This document shows positions 45,925 to 54,609 of a stretch of DNA of 64,000 bases, piece after piece. This DNA is from RPRB01 sp035501615 (lineage in GTDB: Bacteria > Myxococcota > Myxococcia > Myxococcales > Myxococcaceae): positions 1 to 64,000 of the forward strand of contig DATJVY010000171.1 of the NCBI GenBank assembly GCA_035501615.1, given 5' to 3'. Within the stretch, counting starts at the first letter, position 1. Each line of letters begins with the position of its first letter. The position numbers and the translations under genes are program-made. Below the pieces are notes generated by a model that searched no databases, was not told where the DNA came from, and saw only the letters and a program-made list of their open reading frames with translations.

Positions 45925-46608
45925 ATGATGGCGGCGAGCGTGGCCGTGGTGCTGGGACTGCTGCTGGGCACGACGCCGATGGAGCAGATCACCGCCCACG
46001 AGAACGGGGGCGACGACGCCGGGGCGCTGGCCTGGGCAGAGTACTGGGCCCAGACCGAGCCCCGCTCCCCCTACGGCCACCTGGAGGCGGCGCGGCTCGG
46101 CCTGAAGCTGGGCAAGTCGCTGGAGACGGTGGACTGGCACCTGCGCTGGGCCTACGCGCTGGCCCCGGACAACCCGCGCGGGCTGCACCTCTGGGGCCTG
46201 CTCGAGGAGGAGCGGGGCGACGTCGAGGGCGCGCGGGGGGCGCAGCGGAAGGCCATCGCCCTCCGGGCCGACTACCTCGACGCACACCGGCGCCTGGCCG
46301 CGCTGGCCCAGCGGGCCTCCGACTGGCCCGAGGCCGAGCGTGAGCTGCAGTACCTCATCCGGGCCGGCGACGGGGACACCGGGCTGAAGCTCCAGCTGGC
46401 CTCGGTGCAGGAGAAGTCGGGGCAGGGCGCCCAGGCGGAGCGGACGCTCACCGAGCTCCACAAGGCGCAGCCGAAGAACACCGTGGTGACCCGGGCGCTG
46501 GCCGACTTCTACGCCCGCACGGGGCGGCAGAAGCAGGCCACGGCGCTGCTCAAGACCCTCGAGCCGCAGAAGAAGGCGATGCGGTCGCTGAGCGCCTCGC
46601 GGCGTTGA
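45925..46608 (+). CDS. exported tetratricopeptide-repeat protein
   Basis: A 227-residue protein with a hydrophobic N-terminus (MMAASVAVVLGLLLGT) that acts as signal peptide or anchor. The rest is a series of TPR helices: YGHLEAARLGLKLGK, WAYALAPDNPRGLHLWGLLEEERGD, AIALRADYLDAHRRLAALAQR and ADFYARTGRQKQATALLKTL. TPR arrays mediate protein-protein contacts, here probably in the periplasm. GTG 45922 and ATGs at 45925 and 45928 are nearly equivalent starts. Confidence 0.75.
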   Translation: MMAASVAVVLGLLLGTTPMEQITAHENGGDDAGALAWAEYWAQTEPRSPYGHLEAARLGLKLGKSLETVDWHLRWAYALAPDNPRGLHLWGLLEEERGDVEGARGAQRKAIALRADYLDAHRRLAALAQRASDWPEAERELQYLIRAGDGDTGLKLQLASVQEKSGQGAQAERTLTELHKAQPKNTVVTRALADFYARTGRQKQATALLKTLEPQKKAMRSLSASRR

Positions 46609-46632
46609 GCGCGGCTGCGGGCGGGGTACGCT
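46605..46632 (+). promoter_or_regulatory. predicted promoter of the NamZ-type gene
   Basis: TTGAGC (46605-46610), 16 bp, TACGCT (46627-46632); the ATG follows at 46640. The -35 overlaps the stop of the TPR gene. Confidence 0.4.
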
Positions 46633-46639
46633 GGAGCCG

Positions 46640-47818
46640 ATGCGGGTCCGGACCGGGCTGGAGGTGTGGGAGGCGGAGCAGTTCCGTGCGCTGCGCGGGC
46701 TCCGGGTGGGGGCCATCGTCAACCCCACCAGCGTCGACGGCCATTTCCGGCACCTCGCCGATCTCCTCCGGGCCGCTCCGGGGGTGACGCTGGGCGCGCT
46801 GTTCGGGCCCGAGCACGGGGTGCGCGGCGAGGTCCAGTACATGGAGGCGGTGGGCGAGGCGAGGGACTCGCGGACCGGCGTCCCGACGTACTCGCTCTAC
46901 GGGAGCACGGCGGAGTCGCTGCGGCCCCGCGCGGAGTGGCTGGAGGGGCTCGACGTCGTCGTCTTCGACATCCAGGACGTCGGCGCGCGCTACTACACCT
47001 ACGTCTACACGATGGCGCTGGCGATGGAGGCCTGCGCCAGGGCCGGGGTGCGCTTCGTGGTGCTCGACCGTCCGAACCCGCTGGGCGGCGATCGGGTGGA
47101 AGGAAACCTGGTCGAGCCGGGGTTCCGGAGCTTCGTCGGCCTCTACCCGCTGCCCAACCGCCACGGGATGACCCTGGGCGAGCTGGCGCGAATGCTCAAC
47201 GCCGAGCAGCGCTTCGGATGTGACCTGGCGGTCGTTCCGTGCCTCGGCTGGTCGCGGGCGATGCGGTGGGCCGAGACGGGGCTGACCTTCATCCCCCCCT
47301 CGCCGAACATGCCGACGCCGGACACCGCGCAGGTTTACCCGGGGATGTGCCTCCTCGAGGGCACCAACCTCTCCGAGGGGCGGGGCACCTGCCGGCCCTT
47401 CGAGCAGTTCGGGGCGCCGTATCTCGACGCGCAGGGCATCGCCGGGGCGCTCGAGCGGCACGCGCTGCCGGGGCTCGGGGTGAGGCCCGTGCACTTCGTC
47501 CCCACCTGGGACAAGCACCGGGGCGTGGGCTGCTCCGGGGCGTTCCTCCACGTCACGGACCCGGCCGTCTTCCCCTCGGTGCGGACCGGGCTGGCGGTGG
47601 TGTCGGAGGCCCGGCGGCAAGGAGGTGCGGCGTTCCAGTGGCGGGCCGAGGCCTACGAGTTCGTCACCGAAGTGCCGGCGTTCGACCTCCTGTGCGGGAA
47701 CGCGCGGGTGCGCAAGGCGCTGGAGGACGGGGCCGAGTTCGAGGACGTGGCCAAGCTGCTGGACGGAGCGGAGGCGGTCTTCCTCGAGCGACGAGCGCCG
47801 CATCTGCTCTACGGCTAG
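46640..47818 (+). CDS. DUF1343/NamZ-family exo-beta-N-acetylmuramidase-like protein
   Basis: NamZ enzymes remove N-acetylmuramic acid from the non-reducing end of peptidoglycan fragments. The 392-residue protein is full length for the domain: VGAIVNPTSVDG, LFGPEHGVRGE, PTYSLYGS, the strongly conserved VVFDIQDVGARYYTYVYTM, DRPNPLGGDRVEGN, PNRHGMTLGELARM, SPNMPTPDTA and LLEGTNLSEGRGT. Unlike secreted relatives it has no signal peptide from this start, so it may work on imported muropeptides in the cytoplasm. nadD follows after 14 bases. Confidence 0.88.
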   Translation: MRVRTGLEVWEAEQFRALRGLRVGAIVNPTSVDGHFRHLADLLRAAPGVTLGALFGPEHGVRGEVQYMEAVGEARDSRTGVPTYSLYGSTAESLRPRAEWLEGLDVVVFDIQDVGARYYTYVYTMALAMEACARAGVRFVVLDRPNPLGGDRVEGNLVEPGFRSFVGLYPLPNRHGMTLGELARMLNAEQRFGCDLAVVPCLGWSRAMRWAETGLTFIPPSPNMPTPDTAQVYPGMCLLEGTNLSEGRGTCRPFEQFGAPYLDAQGIAGALERHALPGLGVRPVHFVPTWDKHRGVGCSGAFLHVTDPAVFPSVRTGLAVVSEARRQGGAAFQWRAEAYEFVTEVPAFDLLCGNARVRKALEDGAEFEDVAKLLDGAEAVFLERRAPHLLYG

Positions 47819-47832
47819 GCTTCGTCGCCGGA

Positions 47833-48387
47833 ATGGACGTCGCGCTCCTCGGGGGCTCCTTCAATCCGCCCCACCTCGGCCACCTGCTCGCGGCGCACGT
47901 GGTCCGGGCGCTCGAGCCGGTGGACCAGGTGTGGTTCGTCCCTGCGGCGCAACACCCGTTCGGCAAGCCGCTCATCGATTTCGCCCACCGCCTGGCGATG
48001 TGCGAGCTGATGTGCCGCGACGCCTCGGGCTGGCTGGCGACGTCGGACGTCGAGGCGTCGCTGGGCGGCCAGGGGTACACCGTGGACACGCTGCGCACGC
48101 TGCACCGCCGCTGGCCGGACCGGCGGTGGACGCTGGTCATCGGCAGCGACATCGTCGAGGAGATGCCCCGGTGGCGCGAGCCGGAGGAGATCCCTCGCCT
48201 GGCGCGGATCGTCGTGCTGAACCGCGCGGGCCATCCGGCGCCCGGGGCGATCGGGCCGCCGCTGGCGAAGGTGTCGAGCACCGAGGTGCGGGCGGCGCTC
48301 GCGGCCGGCCGGGGCGGGGAAGGGCTCCTCCACCGCGAGGTGCTCGGCTACATCGAGAAGCACGGGCTCTACGCGCGCTCGGACTGA
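47833..48387 (+). CDS. nadD: nicotinate-nucleotide adenylyltransferase
   Basis: Adenylates nicotinate mononucleotide in NAD synthesis. The 184-residue protein has the nucleotidyltransferase motif GGSFNPPHLGHLLAAH at 7-22 and the C-terminal SSTEVRAAL motif; GQGYTVDTLRTL and IGSDIVEEMPRW in between fit NadD. It is slightly shorter than E. coli NadD. A TAGGCT element (47816-47821) that includes the previous stop codon sits 11 bases before the ATG. obgE, proA and rsfS, frequent neighbours elsewhere, are absent. Confidence 0.92.
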   Translation: MDVALLGGSFNPPHLGHLLAAHVVRALEPVDQVWFVPAAQHPFGKPLIDFAHRLAMCELMCRDASGWLATSDVEASLGGQGYTVDTLRTLHRRWPDRRWTLVIGSDIVEEMPRWREPEEIPRLARIVVLNRAGHPAPGAIGPPLAKVSSTEVRAALAAGRGGEGLLHREVLGYIEKHGLYARSD

Positions 48388-48391
48388 GCGG

Positions 48392-51355
48392 TCACTCCAG
48401 CGCCACGCCGAGGACGTGGAGCGGCGTCAGGCCGTCGTCCGGGCGCACCGCGAACTGGTAGAAGAACGACAGCGGCAGGCCCGAGCCCCACAGCGTGCGG
48501 AAGTAGAGCGCCGCGCCGACCGTCCGGTGCTCGGCCGTGCCCGCCGGAAGGCCGTTCCCTGCATCCGTCCAGGTGTGGGCCCACTCGGCGAAGAGCTGGA
48601 GGTCCGCCTCGCGGATGAAGAACGAGGGGAGGAGCCACAGGAACGAGGACCAGCCGTAGTCGACGATGATCGGCGCCTGGTACCGGAGCCCGGCGATGAT
48701 GACCTGGTTGCACCGCAGCGTCGCGTCCTCGTAGCCGCGCAGCGGCTCGCGGAAGGTGATGTCCGGGAAGAGCGTCAGCCCCGAGCCGGCCTGAGACTTG
48801 TCGGGCTGCGAGTCCCACTCGAGGAACCCGAGGCTCGAGCCTCCCACCCGGAGCAGCCGCCCCGGCGCCCCGGCCAGCGCCCGGCCGCGCACCGTGAGCT
48901 GCAGCGTGTGGCGGGCCCAGAGTGGCAGCGGAGTGTAGAAGGCCGCCGTGGCGCGCAGGTCGGCGAAGGTGAAGTCCGACCCGAAGGCCTTGGCGAAGAG
49001 CTGGGCGCTCCCGGTGACGGAGATTCCCCGACGGACCCCGGCGTAGGGCGTGGACTCGGTTGCCGACCAGGCGCTGGCGATGCCCGGACCCAGGAGGTCG
49101 GAGTTGCGCTTCGATCCGTCCTGGAATCCCTCGGCGCGGTGGATTCCGAAGAACCCCAGCGACACCGGCGTGGTCCAGAAGGTCCGCGAGGCGCTGAGGC
49201 CGCCGCTCATGTCCACGACGCTCGGGATGTACGAATCGTCCGAGACGTCGCGGAGCGCGGGCTCCGCCGAGCGGGCGAATGCCGCCTGGAGGTAGACCGG
49301 CGCGAGCTGGTAGTTGCCGTACCCCACCGAGAAGGTCGGGCCGGGATCGCTCGTCTGGTATCCGACGTTGATCGCGTACTGGTGAAGCCCCAGCCGGTCG
49401 CTCCCCTGGAGCGACACGCCGCCGTACACGGTGCTCTGGGTTCCGTTGTACTGCTGCCGGCTCCCGAAGGCGACGAACGGGCCTCGGAGCGTCGGCACGA
49501 GCAGGTGGTCGAGCGCGTGATACGGGTCGTCGGAGAGCACCGGGACGTCCGGCTCGGCAGAGGGCTCCTCGCTGGCCGCGACCTGGGCCGCGTCTGGAGG
49601 AGGTAGCGGTCGGCCCGGCCCGGCGTCGATCCAGTCCAGCGTCCAGCCCCAGCCTTCGCGGTTGACGAAGGCGAGGCGCCCGCCGGGGAGCGGCGCCGGG
49701 TCGAGCACCACGAAGGGGGCGTCGCTCACGACGGTGATTGCCCCGGTGGCCACCTCGATCCGGACCGCCTGCGTCCGGCCGTCCACCTCGTGGACGGCGA
49801 TGACGTGATCCGGCCCGTCCCAGCGGGGCGAGTAGTTGAACTTCCCGTCCCGGGTGAGCGCCCGCTCCGAGCCGTCGGGCGCGCGAAGCCAGAGGTCGAA
49901 GTCGTCGCCGATCTTCCGGGCGAAGACGATCCGGCCGTCCGCGGCCGGCGCCGGCGCGCCCAGGGTGAGGCGGCCCTGGTTGTGGGTCAGCGGGCGCTGC
50001 GCGCCGGTCGCCAGGTCGAGCTCCCAGAGATCCCCGGTGTCGGCATTGCTCCGGACGAACACGTAGCGCGTCCCGGCCGGATCCACGCTCCCGCCCAGGG
50101 AGTCCGGCGTCTCCCAGGTCCGGAGCAGCCGTCCGTCGCGCGCGTCGAGCTCGACGAGCTTCGGCGCGGTGTCTCCGTCGATGCCCACGTCGGCGAGGAT
50201 GAAGTAGAGGCGCTGGGCGCGACCGTCGAAGGAGAGGCCGCTCACCGAGAGCGGGCTGGTCGCGATGTAGGCCCTTCCCGGGAGGAAGAGGGTCAGGGCG
50301 CTCTGGAACCGGAGAGAACCATCGGGGTTGCGGATCCGGAGCTCGGATCGCGAGTCCAGCCCCGCGGTGATGGTGGCCAGGGTGCCGTCGGGGGCGGACG
50401 CGAGGCGGGCGAAGTAGCCGAGGTCGGAGTCCAGGACCTTCTGCGACTCGGGTCGCGTCCGCCAGGGGCCAGAGTGTCGGAGCGAGTCGCGCCACTCGTC
50501 CACCAGCTCCCCGGCGCCCTTCCCGTACACCCACATGAACCGGAAGGAGACGCCGAGGACGGGAATCCAGCTCCGGCCCTGGACGTCGATGAGGGCCCAC
50601 AGCTTCTCGGCACCGTAGCGGCGCGCGAGCCACTCGATGAAGTGCATGCCGGCGAGGTAGTTCCCGCCGAAGGGCAGGAGCTCGCGCTGGCTCGGGGACA
50701 GGTCGCCGGAGTGGATCTCGCCCTGGCGAAGCGCCACGCCCGACTCGAACAGCCCGCGCCAGATGGGGCTGTGGGGCCGCCCGGTGTTCCGCTCCAGACG
50801 GCCCTCGTAGTAGGTGGCGAGCCCCTCGAGGAAGTACGACTCGGTGAAGATGTTCGGATCGAGCAGGTCGCCGAAGGCGAGGTTCAGGTAGTACCAGAGC
50901 TCGTCGACCTCCTGGAACTGCACGTAGTGGGTGGCCTCGTGGCACGAGACGTCGTCCACGTGGTTGCTGCCGATCTCCAGGAGGTTGAAGTACTCGGTGG
51001 TGAAATGGTGGGCGAGCACCATCTGGATCGGGAGCCCTCCGATCTGCGCCTGGACGTAGGCGTTGTCGAAGTTCGCGGTGGTCAGGTAGGCGAGCACCTT
51101 CGGCCGCTCGGTGCCGGAGAAGCGGTTCGCCCGCAGCTTCTCGACACAGCGATCGAGCCGCTGGATGAGCCGGAAGGCCTCGTCGCGCTTGGATTCCGGG
51201 TAGTAGAGCTCGACCCGCGCGGTCTCCAGCTTGCGCATCGGCTGGCGGGCGAACGAGGTCGTCACCGGCTGGCTGAAGCGCGGCCCGAGCGTGGCGCACC
51301 CCGAGGCCGTGACGAGCAAGGCACCCAGGACGACGAGGCGACGCCCACCGTCCAC
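48392..51355 (-). CDS. large lipoprotein combining HEATH-type peptidase, beta-propeller and outer-membrane beta-barrel
   Basis: A 987-residue envelope protein. The lipobox (VTASGC) puts the lipid on Cys20. Residues about 40-260 resemble the peptidase MA/gluzincin group: CHEATHYVQ (HExxH at 139-143), followed by YFLEGLATYYEG, whose Glu is the likely third zinc ligand. Residues about 310-600 carry TolB-like propeller repeats (LRIRNPDGSLRF, LYFILADVG, RYVFVRSNADTGDLWELDLATG, IVFARKIGDDFDLWL). Residues about 650-987 look like an outer-membrane barrel of the BamA C-terminal kind, ending LGVALE. GTG 51355 has a GGGAGGGG site; an upstream in-frame GTG at 51388 is an alternative. Confidence 0.8.
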   Translation of the reverse strand: MDGGRRLVVLGALLVTASGCATLGPRFSQPVTTSFARQPMRKLETARVELYYPESKRDEAFRLIQRLDRCVEKLRANRFSGTERPKVLAYLTTANFDNAYVQAQIGGLPIQMVLAHHFTTEYFNLLEIGSNHVDDVSCHEATHYVQFQEVDELWYYLNLAFGDLLDPNIFTESYFLEGLATYYEGRLERNTGRPHSPIWRGLFESGVALRQGEIHSGDLSPSQRELLPFGGNYLAGMHFIEWLARRYGAEKLWALIDVQGRSWIPVLGVSFRFMWVYGKGAGELVDEWRDSLRHSGPWRTRPESQKVLDSDLGYFARLASAPDGTLATITAGLDSRSELRIRNPDGSLRFQSALTLFLPGRAYIATSPLSVSGLSFDGRAQRLYFILADVGIDGDTAPKLVELDARDGRLLRTWETPDSLGGSVDPAGTRYVFVRSNADTGDLWELDLATGAQRPLTHNQGRLTLGAPAPAADGRIVFARKIGDDFDLWLRAPDGSERALTRDGKFNYSPRWDGPDHVIAVHEVDGRTQAVRIEVATGAITVVSDAPFVVLDPAPLPGGRLAFVNREGWGWTLDWIDAGPGRPLPPPDAAQVAASEEPSAEPDVPVLSDDPYHALDHLLVPTLRGPFVAFGSRQQYNGTQSTVYGGVSLQGSDRLGLHQYAINVGYQTSDPGPTFSVGYGNYQLAPVYLQAAFARSAEPALRDVSDDSYIPSVVDMSGGLSASRTFWTTPVSLGFFGIHRAEGFQDGSKRNSDLLGPGIASAWSATESTPYAGVRRGISVTGSAQLFAKAFGSDFTFADLRATAAFYTPLPLWARHTLQLTVRGRALAGAPGRLLRVGGSSLGFLEWDSQPDKSQAGSGLTLFPDITFREPLRGYEDATLRCNQVIIAGLRYQAPIIVDYGWSSFLWLLPSFFIREADLQLFAEWAHTWTDAGNGLPAGTAEHRTVGAALYFRTLWGSGLPLSFFYQFAVRPDDGLTPLHVLGVALE

Positions 51356-51421
51356 TCGGAATCCCCTCCCGGCGCCGGGCTTCTCCACAGAGCCCCCGTT
51401 TCTACGCTAAGGGGGCCACCC

Positions 51422-52720
51422 ATGGCTTCCTTCGCAGGACACCTCGATGCCGCCACCCAGCAGCTCGCGGCCTCGCTGGCGCGGGTCACGGGCGCGCCGG
51501 TCGATCTCGAGACCGCGCCGTGGGCCGACATCGAGAAGGGCGTCATCCGGTTGCTGATGGGTCCCTTCCACCCCGAGGAGCCCGAGCACCAGCTGGTGGC
51601 GCTCGGCCTGGCGGGCGTCTTCGCCGACCGGCTGATCGCCGCCGATCAGGCGTTCTGGTTCCCGCACCGCGAGGCGCCCGAGGGGGGAATGCTGGGGTTC
51701 CCCGAGGCGGTGCTGATGCTCTCGCCCTTCCAGGCGGTGGTGGAGGCGCTGAGCCGGGGCAAGCTGGAGCGGCTGGACGAGGTGAGCGCCGATCTCCGCC
51801 GGGCGCTGGCGCAGGCCCGCTTCGCGCCATCGGGTGGAGCGCCGGTGCGGCTCCGGGCCGAGGACTACGCCCGGCTGTTCGACCCCGGCTTCCTGCAATT
51901 CATGCTCGTCGACCCGCGCCGGCTCCGGGAGCTGTGGGAGGCGAAGCCGCCGGTGCTCTCGGCGGATCTCCGGGCGGCGCTGGCCCGGGTGAGCGCCCAG
52001 CGGATGTCCGCCGAGGCGAAGGCTCAGTTCGAGCAGCAGATCGCCGGAGCGCTGGCCCGGCTCGACCCGGCGCGGAGCCTCGGCGACCAGGTGGGGCAGG
52101 CACCGCGGCTGGGGGAGCTGCTCGTGACGCTGGTGGCGGCCACCCGGCAGACCGGCTCGGCGCCGGACGAGTTCTGGGAGCAGGCCGTCCTGCCGCTCGT
52201 CTTCACCGGAGCGCCGACCACTTACCCGCCGCTCGACCCGCAGGACATCGAGGCGGCGAAGCAGGGCGTGGACCCGCTCGCGCTCTTCCTCGACATCGTC
52301 CCCTACGCCTCGCCCGCGCCGGAGGACGGGCTGCTCGGGGTGTTCCCGATGCAGGAGGTCTCGGTGCCGCACCCGGCCCTTGCGCAGGCCGGCGTGCCGC
52401 GGCTCCTCGCGGTGCCGAAGGCGGCGCTCCAGGCGAAGCTCGCCCAGGTCGACCCACGCGCGACCCGGGCCTCGCTGGAGGGGTTCGAGAAGTACGTGAG
52501 CGAGAAGGCGGGCAAGCCGTTCGCGGCGAGCGGCCCGGGCAAGCAGATGGAGGACGCGGCTCTGGCGCTGGTGGGCGAGCTGAAGAATCTCCTCGAGGGG
52601 GCACCGACCGACTCCGAGCTGCTGCTCCGCCGCCTCACGGAGACCGAGGCGCTGTCGGACGGCGCGCTCCTGGCGGTGCGCGAGGCGATGCAGGGCCCGA
52701 GGATCATCCTCACCCCCTGA
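51422..52720 (+). CDS. uncharacterised cytoplasmic protein
   Basis: A 432-residue protein without signal peptide or membrane helix. It is mostly helical with many Ala/Leu/Glu-rich segments and a Pro-rich middle (TTYPPLDPQD, VPYASPAPEDG). I recognise no family. A TACGCT element (51404-51409) precedes the ATG by 12 bases. GC3 is as high as in its neighbours, so it is a genuine gene. The next gene starts 11 bases later. Confidence 0.7.
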   Translation: MASFAGHLDAATQQLAASLARVTGAPVDLETAPWADIEKGVIRLLMGPFHPEEPEHQLVALGLAGVFADRLIAADQAFWFPHREAPEGGMLGFPEAVLMLSPFQAVVEALSRGKLERLDEVSADLRRALAQARFAPSGGAPVRLRAEDYARLFDPGFLQFMLVDPRRLRELWEAKPPVLSADLRAALARVSAQRMSAEAKAQFEQQIAGALARLDPARSLGDQVGQAPRLGELLVTLVAATRQTGSAPDEFWEQAVLPLVFTGAPTTYPPLDPQDIEAAKQGVDPLALFLDIVPYASPAPEDGLLGVFPMQEVSVPHPALAQAGVPRLLAVPKAALQAKLAQVDPRATRASLEGFEKYVSEKAGKPFAASGPGKQMEDAALALVGELKNLLEGAPTDSELLLRRLTETEALSDGALLAVREAMQGPRIILTP

Positions 52721-52731
52721 GCGGAGGAACG

Positions 52732-53346
52732 ATGGGACGGGAGGCGCGCTGCAGCGGTCGCTGGCCGGGCGGTGCGGGGGAGGTGAAGGTGCTCCTCGAG
52801 ACCGACACGCTGATCCTCCGGGGTGCACTCTCGCGGAGGCTTCCGCGGCGGGCGATCTCCCGCGTCCGGGTGGTGGGGGACACGCTCCGGCTGAGCGCGG
52901 ATGGCGAGGAGATCGTCCTCTCGCTCGGGGCCGAGGCGGCCGCGCGCTGGCTCCGGGCGCTCAAGACGCCTCCTGCGCCGCTGGCGAGGAAGCTCGGGGT
53001 CGCTCCAGGGACTCGGGTCCACGTCGTGGGCCCGCTCCCGGACTCGGCGGAGATCGCCGAGGCGCTCCGCGAGGCCGTCCGGGTGCCGGCGAGCAAGGCC
53101 GAGCTCGTCCTCGCCGGGGTGGCCGACGAGGCCTCGACGCGCCGGGCAGCCGAGGCGCACGGGAAGGCGCCGGCCTCGGCCGCGCTGTGGGTGGTCTACC
53201 GGAAGGGCAAGGCGTCGCCCTGCGGCGAGGGCGCGGTGCGCGTGCTCCTCCGCGGGCGGGGGCTGGTCGACACCAAGGTCGCAGCGGTGTCCGGCGAGCT
53301 CTCCGCCAGCCGGTACCACCGGGCGCGTCGGGACGCTCAGCGGTAA
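52732..53346 (+). CDS. uncharacterised protein, C-terminal part DUF3052-like
   Basis: A 204-residue cytoplasmic protein. The N-terminal 75 residues look like a small beta domain (VKVLLETDTLILRGALSRRLPRRAISRVRV, a pattern of plasma-membrane-independent PH-like or regulatory strands). The C-terminal 125 residues (LARKLGVAPGTRVHVVG, ALWVVYRKGKAS, RGRGLVDTKVAAVSGELSASRYHRAR) resemble DUF3052. No function is known. The ATG follows a GCGGAGGAAC site, and the stop overlaps the convergent alkB-type gene by ten bases. Confidence 0.6.
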   Translation: MGREARCSGRWPGGAGEVKVLLETDTLILRGALSRRLPRRAISRVRVVGDTLRLSADGEEIVLSLGAEAAARWLRALKTPPAPLARKLGVAPGTRVHVVGPLPDSAEIAEALREAVRVPASKAELVLAGVADEASTRRAAEAHGKAPASAALWVVYRKGKASPCGEGAVRVLLRGRGLVDTKVAAVSGELSASRYHRARRDAQR

Positions 53347-53951
53347 CGGGCGGACTCCATGCCGTGGCGGAAGGCGATGCTGATCCGCGGACCGGCGTGG
53401 GCGACCTTCGGGACCGCGTGCTCCCAGCTGCGCTGGGCGTCGCCGCCGGTGACGAGGAGGTCTCCGTGGCCGATCGGGAACGCCCGTGAGCTTCCTCCGC
53501 CGCGCGGCCGGAGGAGGAGGCGCCGCGGCTCTCCGAGGGAGACGAGCGCGACGATGGGGTCCTCGATCCGCTTGGCGATGGTGTCGCGGTGCCACGCCAC
53601 GCTGTCCCGGCCGTCGCGGTAGAGGTTGAAGCCGGCCGAGTCGAGCGTGACGCCGTAGCGGGCGGAGAGCGCCGCGCGCATCTCCTCGAGGATGGGCGGC
53701 TCGAGTGACCGGCCCTCGTCCGCGCGCCAGCCGGCGGTGAGCCGGGGCTCGATGCGGTCCTGGTCGTAGAGGTACCGGGTCCGCTGCTTCCAGGGGAGCG
53801 TCTCGAGCAGGGCGCGGAACAGGGCGTCGGATCCGGTCACCCAGCCCGGCACCAGGTCGACCCAGGCGGTGGCGTCGAGCGGGATGCGCTCCAGCCGGGA
53901 GAAGCTCCGGTCGAGGTCGAGGGGCGCGAGGTCGAAGAGGGTGGGCTGCAC
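53337..53951 (-). CDS. AlkB-like 2-oxoglutarate/Fe(II) dioxygenase
   Basis: Repairs N-alkylated bases in DNA or RNA by oxidative demethylation. The 204-residue protein has the Fe-binding HxD in VAWHRDT, the distal His in SWEHAVPK, and the 2-oxoglutarate contact in PRISIAFRHG with two Arg. The FNLYRDGRDSVAWHRD stretch and FPIGHGDLLVTGGDAQ fit the human ALKBH2/ALKBH3-type branch of AlkB relatives. GTG 53951 gives a sensible N-terminus (QPTLFD), similar in many such proteins. It overlaps the convergent gene by ten bases. Confidence 0.9.
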   Translation of the reverse strand: MQPTLFDLAPLDLDRSFSRLERIPLDATAWVDLVPGWVTGSDALFRALLETLPWKQRTRYLYDQDRIEPRLTAGWRADEGRSLEPPILEEMRAALSARYGVTLDSAGFNLYRDGRDSVAWHRDTIAKRIEDPIVALVSLGEPRRLLLRPRGGGSSRAFPIGHGDLLVTGGDAQRSWEHAVPKVAHAGPRISIAFRHGMESARYR

Positions 53952-54146
53952 GGCGGAGGAGGGGAACGGGTGTTCAGAGAGTAGCGGCCAGCGACCGGCT
54001 CCGCCACGCCCGATCCCCGGAAGACGAGTTCTCTGAGACATCGAAAATCCAGTGCTCCTGGCTGCTTGGGCAGGCCGGTCCGGCTGCAGGCTCGATGCAG
54101 CGTCGTTGCAAGACCGTGGTATCTCGACTGGTGGACGGGAGGGCAC

Positions 54147-54599
54147 ATGGGCCATTCGCGGAGTCTTCTCAGGCTGGGAATCACGCTGTTCCTGCTCGGG
54201 CTGCTGACCGGGCTCTTCGTCCAGGAGATGCGCAACCCGAGGGCCGGCCTCGCCGGGCATCTCGAGGGCGTCATGAACGGGATGTTCCTGATGATCGCCG
54301 GGCTCGCCTGGAAGGAGCTCGGGCTCAGGGGCCGGGCCGAACGCCTCACCTACGGGCTGCTCGTCTTCGGCACCTTCGCCAACTGGGCGACCAGCACCGC
54401 CATCGGCATCCTGGGCACGTCCCGGATGACCCCCATCGCGGGTGCAGGGCACGGGGCGGGTCCTCTCGCCGAGAACGCCGTGTCCGCCATGCTCGTCCTG
54501 CTCGCCGTTGCCATGGTGGCTGCCTGCGGGACCATCGCCTACCGCCTGTGGCGCCCGCCGCGCGAGGAGCGCGGTGCCGTGCGGCCCGAGCACGGCTGA
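54147..54599 (+). CDS. four-helix membrane protein resembling hydroxylaminobenzene mutase (HabB)
   Basis: A 150-residue inner-membrane protein with four hydrophobic segments at about 8-24, 41-58, 68-90 and 110-132. The pattern NPRAGLAGHLEGVMNGMFLMIAGLAWKEL and TFANWATSTAIG followed by a PIAGAGH segment recalls hydroxylaminobenzene mutases, which rearrange hydroxylaminobenzene to aminophenol; this comparison is from memory. GGGAGGG lies directly upstream of the ATG at 54147. The 195 bases before it (53952-54146) hold only a widely spaced TCAGAGA/TCTCTGA inverted repeat. Confidence 0.5.
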   Translation: MGHSRSLLRLGITLFLLGLLTGLFVQEMRNPRAGLAGHLEGVMNGMFLMIAGLAWKELGLRGRAERLTYGLLVFGTFANWATSTAIGILGTSRMTPIAGAGHGAGPLAENAVSAMLVLLAVAMVAACGTIAYRLWRPPREERGAVRPEHG

Positions 54600-54609
54600 A
54601 CCGCAGGAC

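Noticed and set aside
43480..46608. A 1042-codon open frame on the plus strand opposite mutS2.
   Set aside because: It is antisense to a well-conserved MutS2 and is produced by very high GC3. Only its last 227 codons (the TPR protein) look like a protein.
49790..51421. A long plus-strand frame preceding the 432-residue protein.
   Set aside because: It lies opposite the HEATH lipoprotein and has no family motif; the true start is the ATG at 51422.
53975..54040. TCAGAGA/TCTCTGA inverted repeat upstream of the HabB-like gene as an operator.
   Set aside because: The arms are seven bases and about 50 bp apart, with no link to a promoter.
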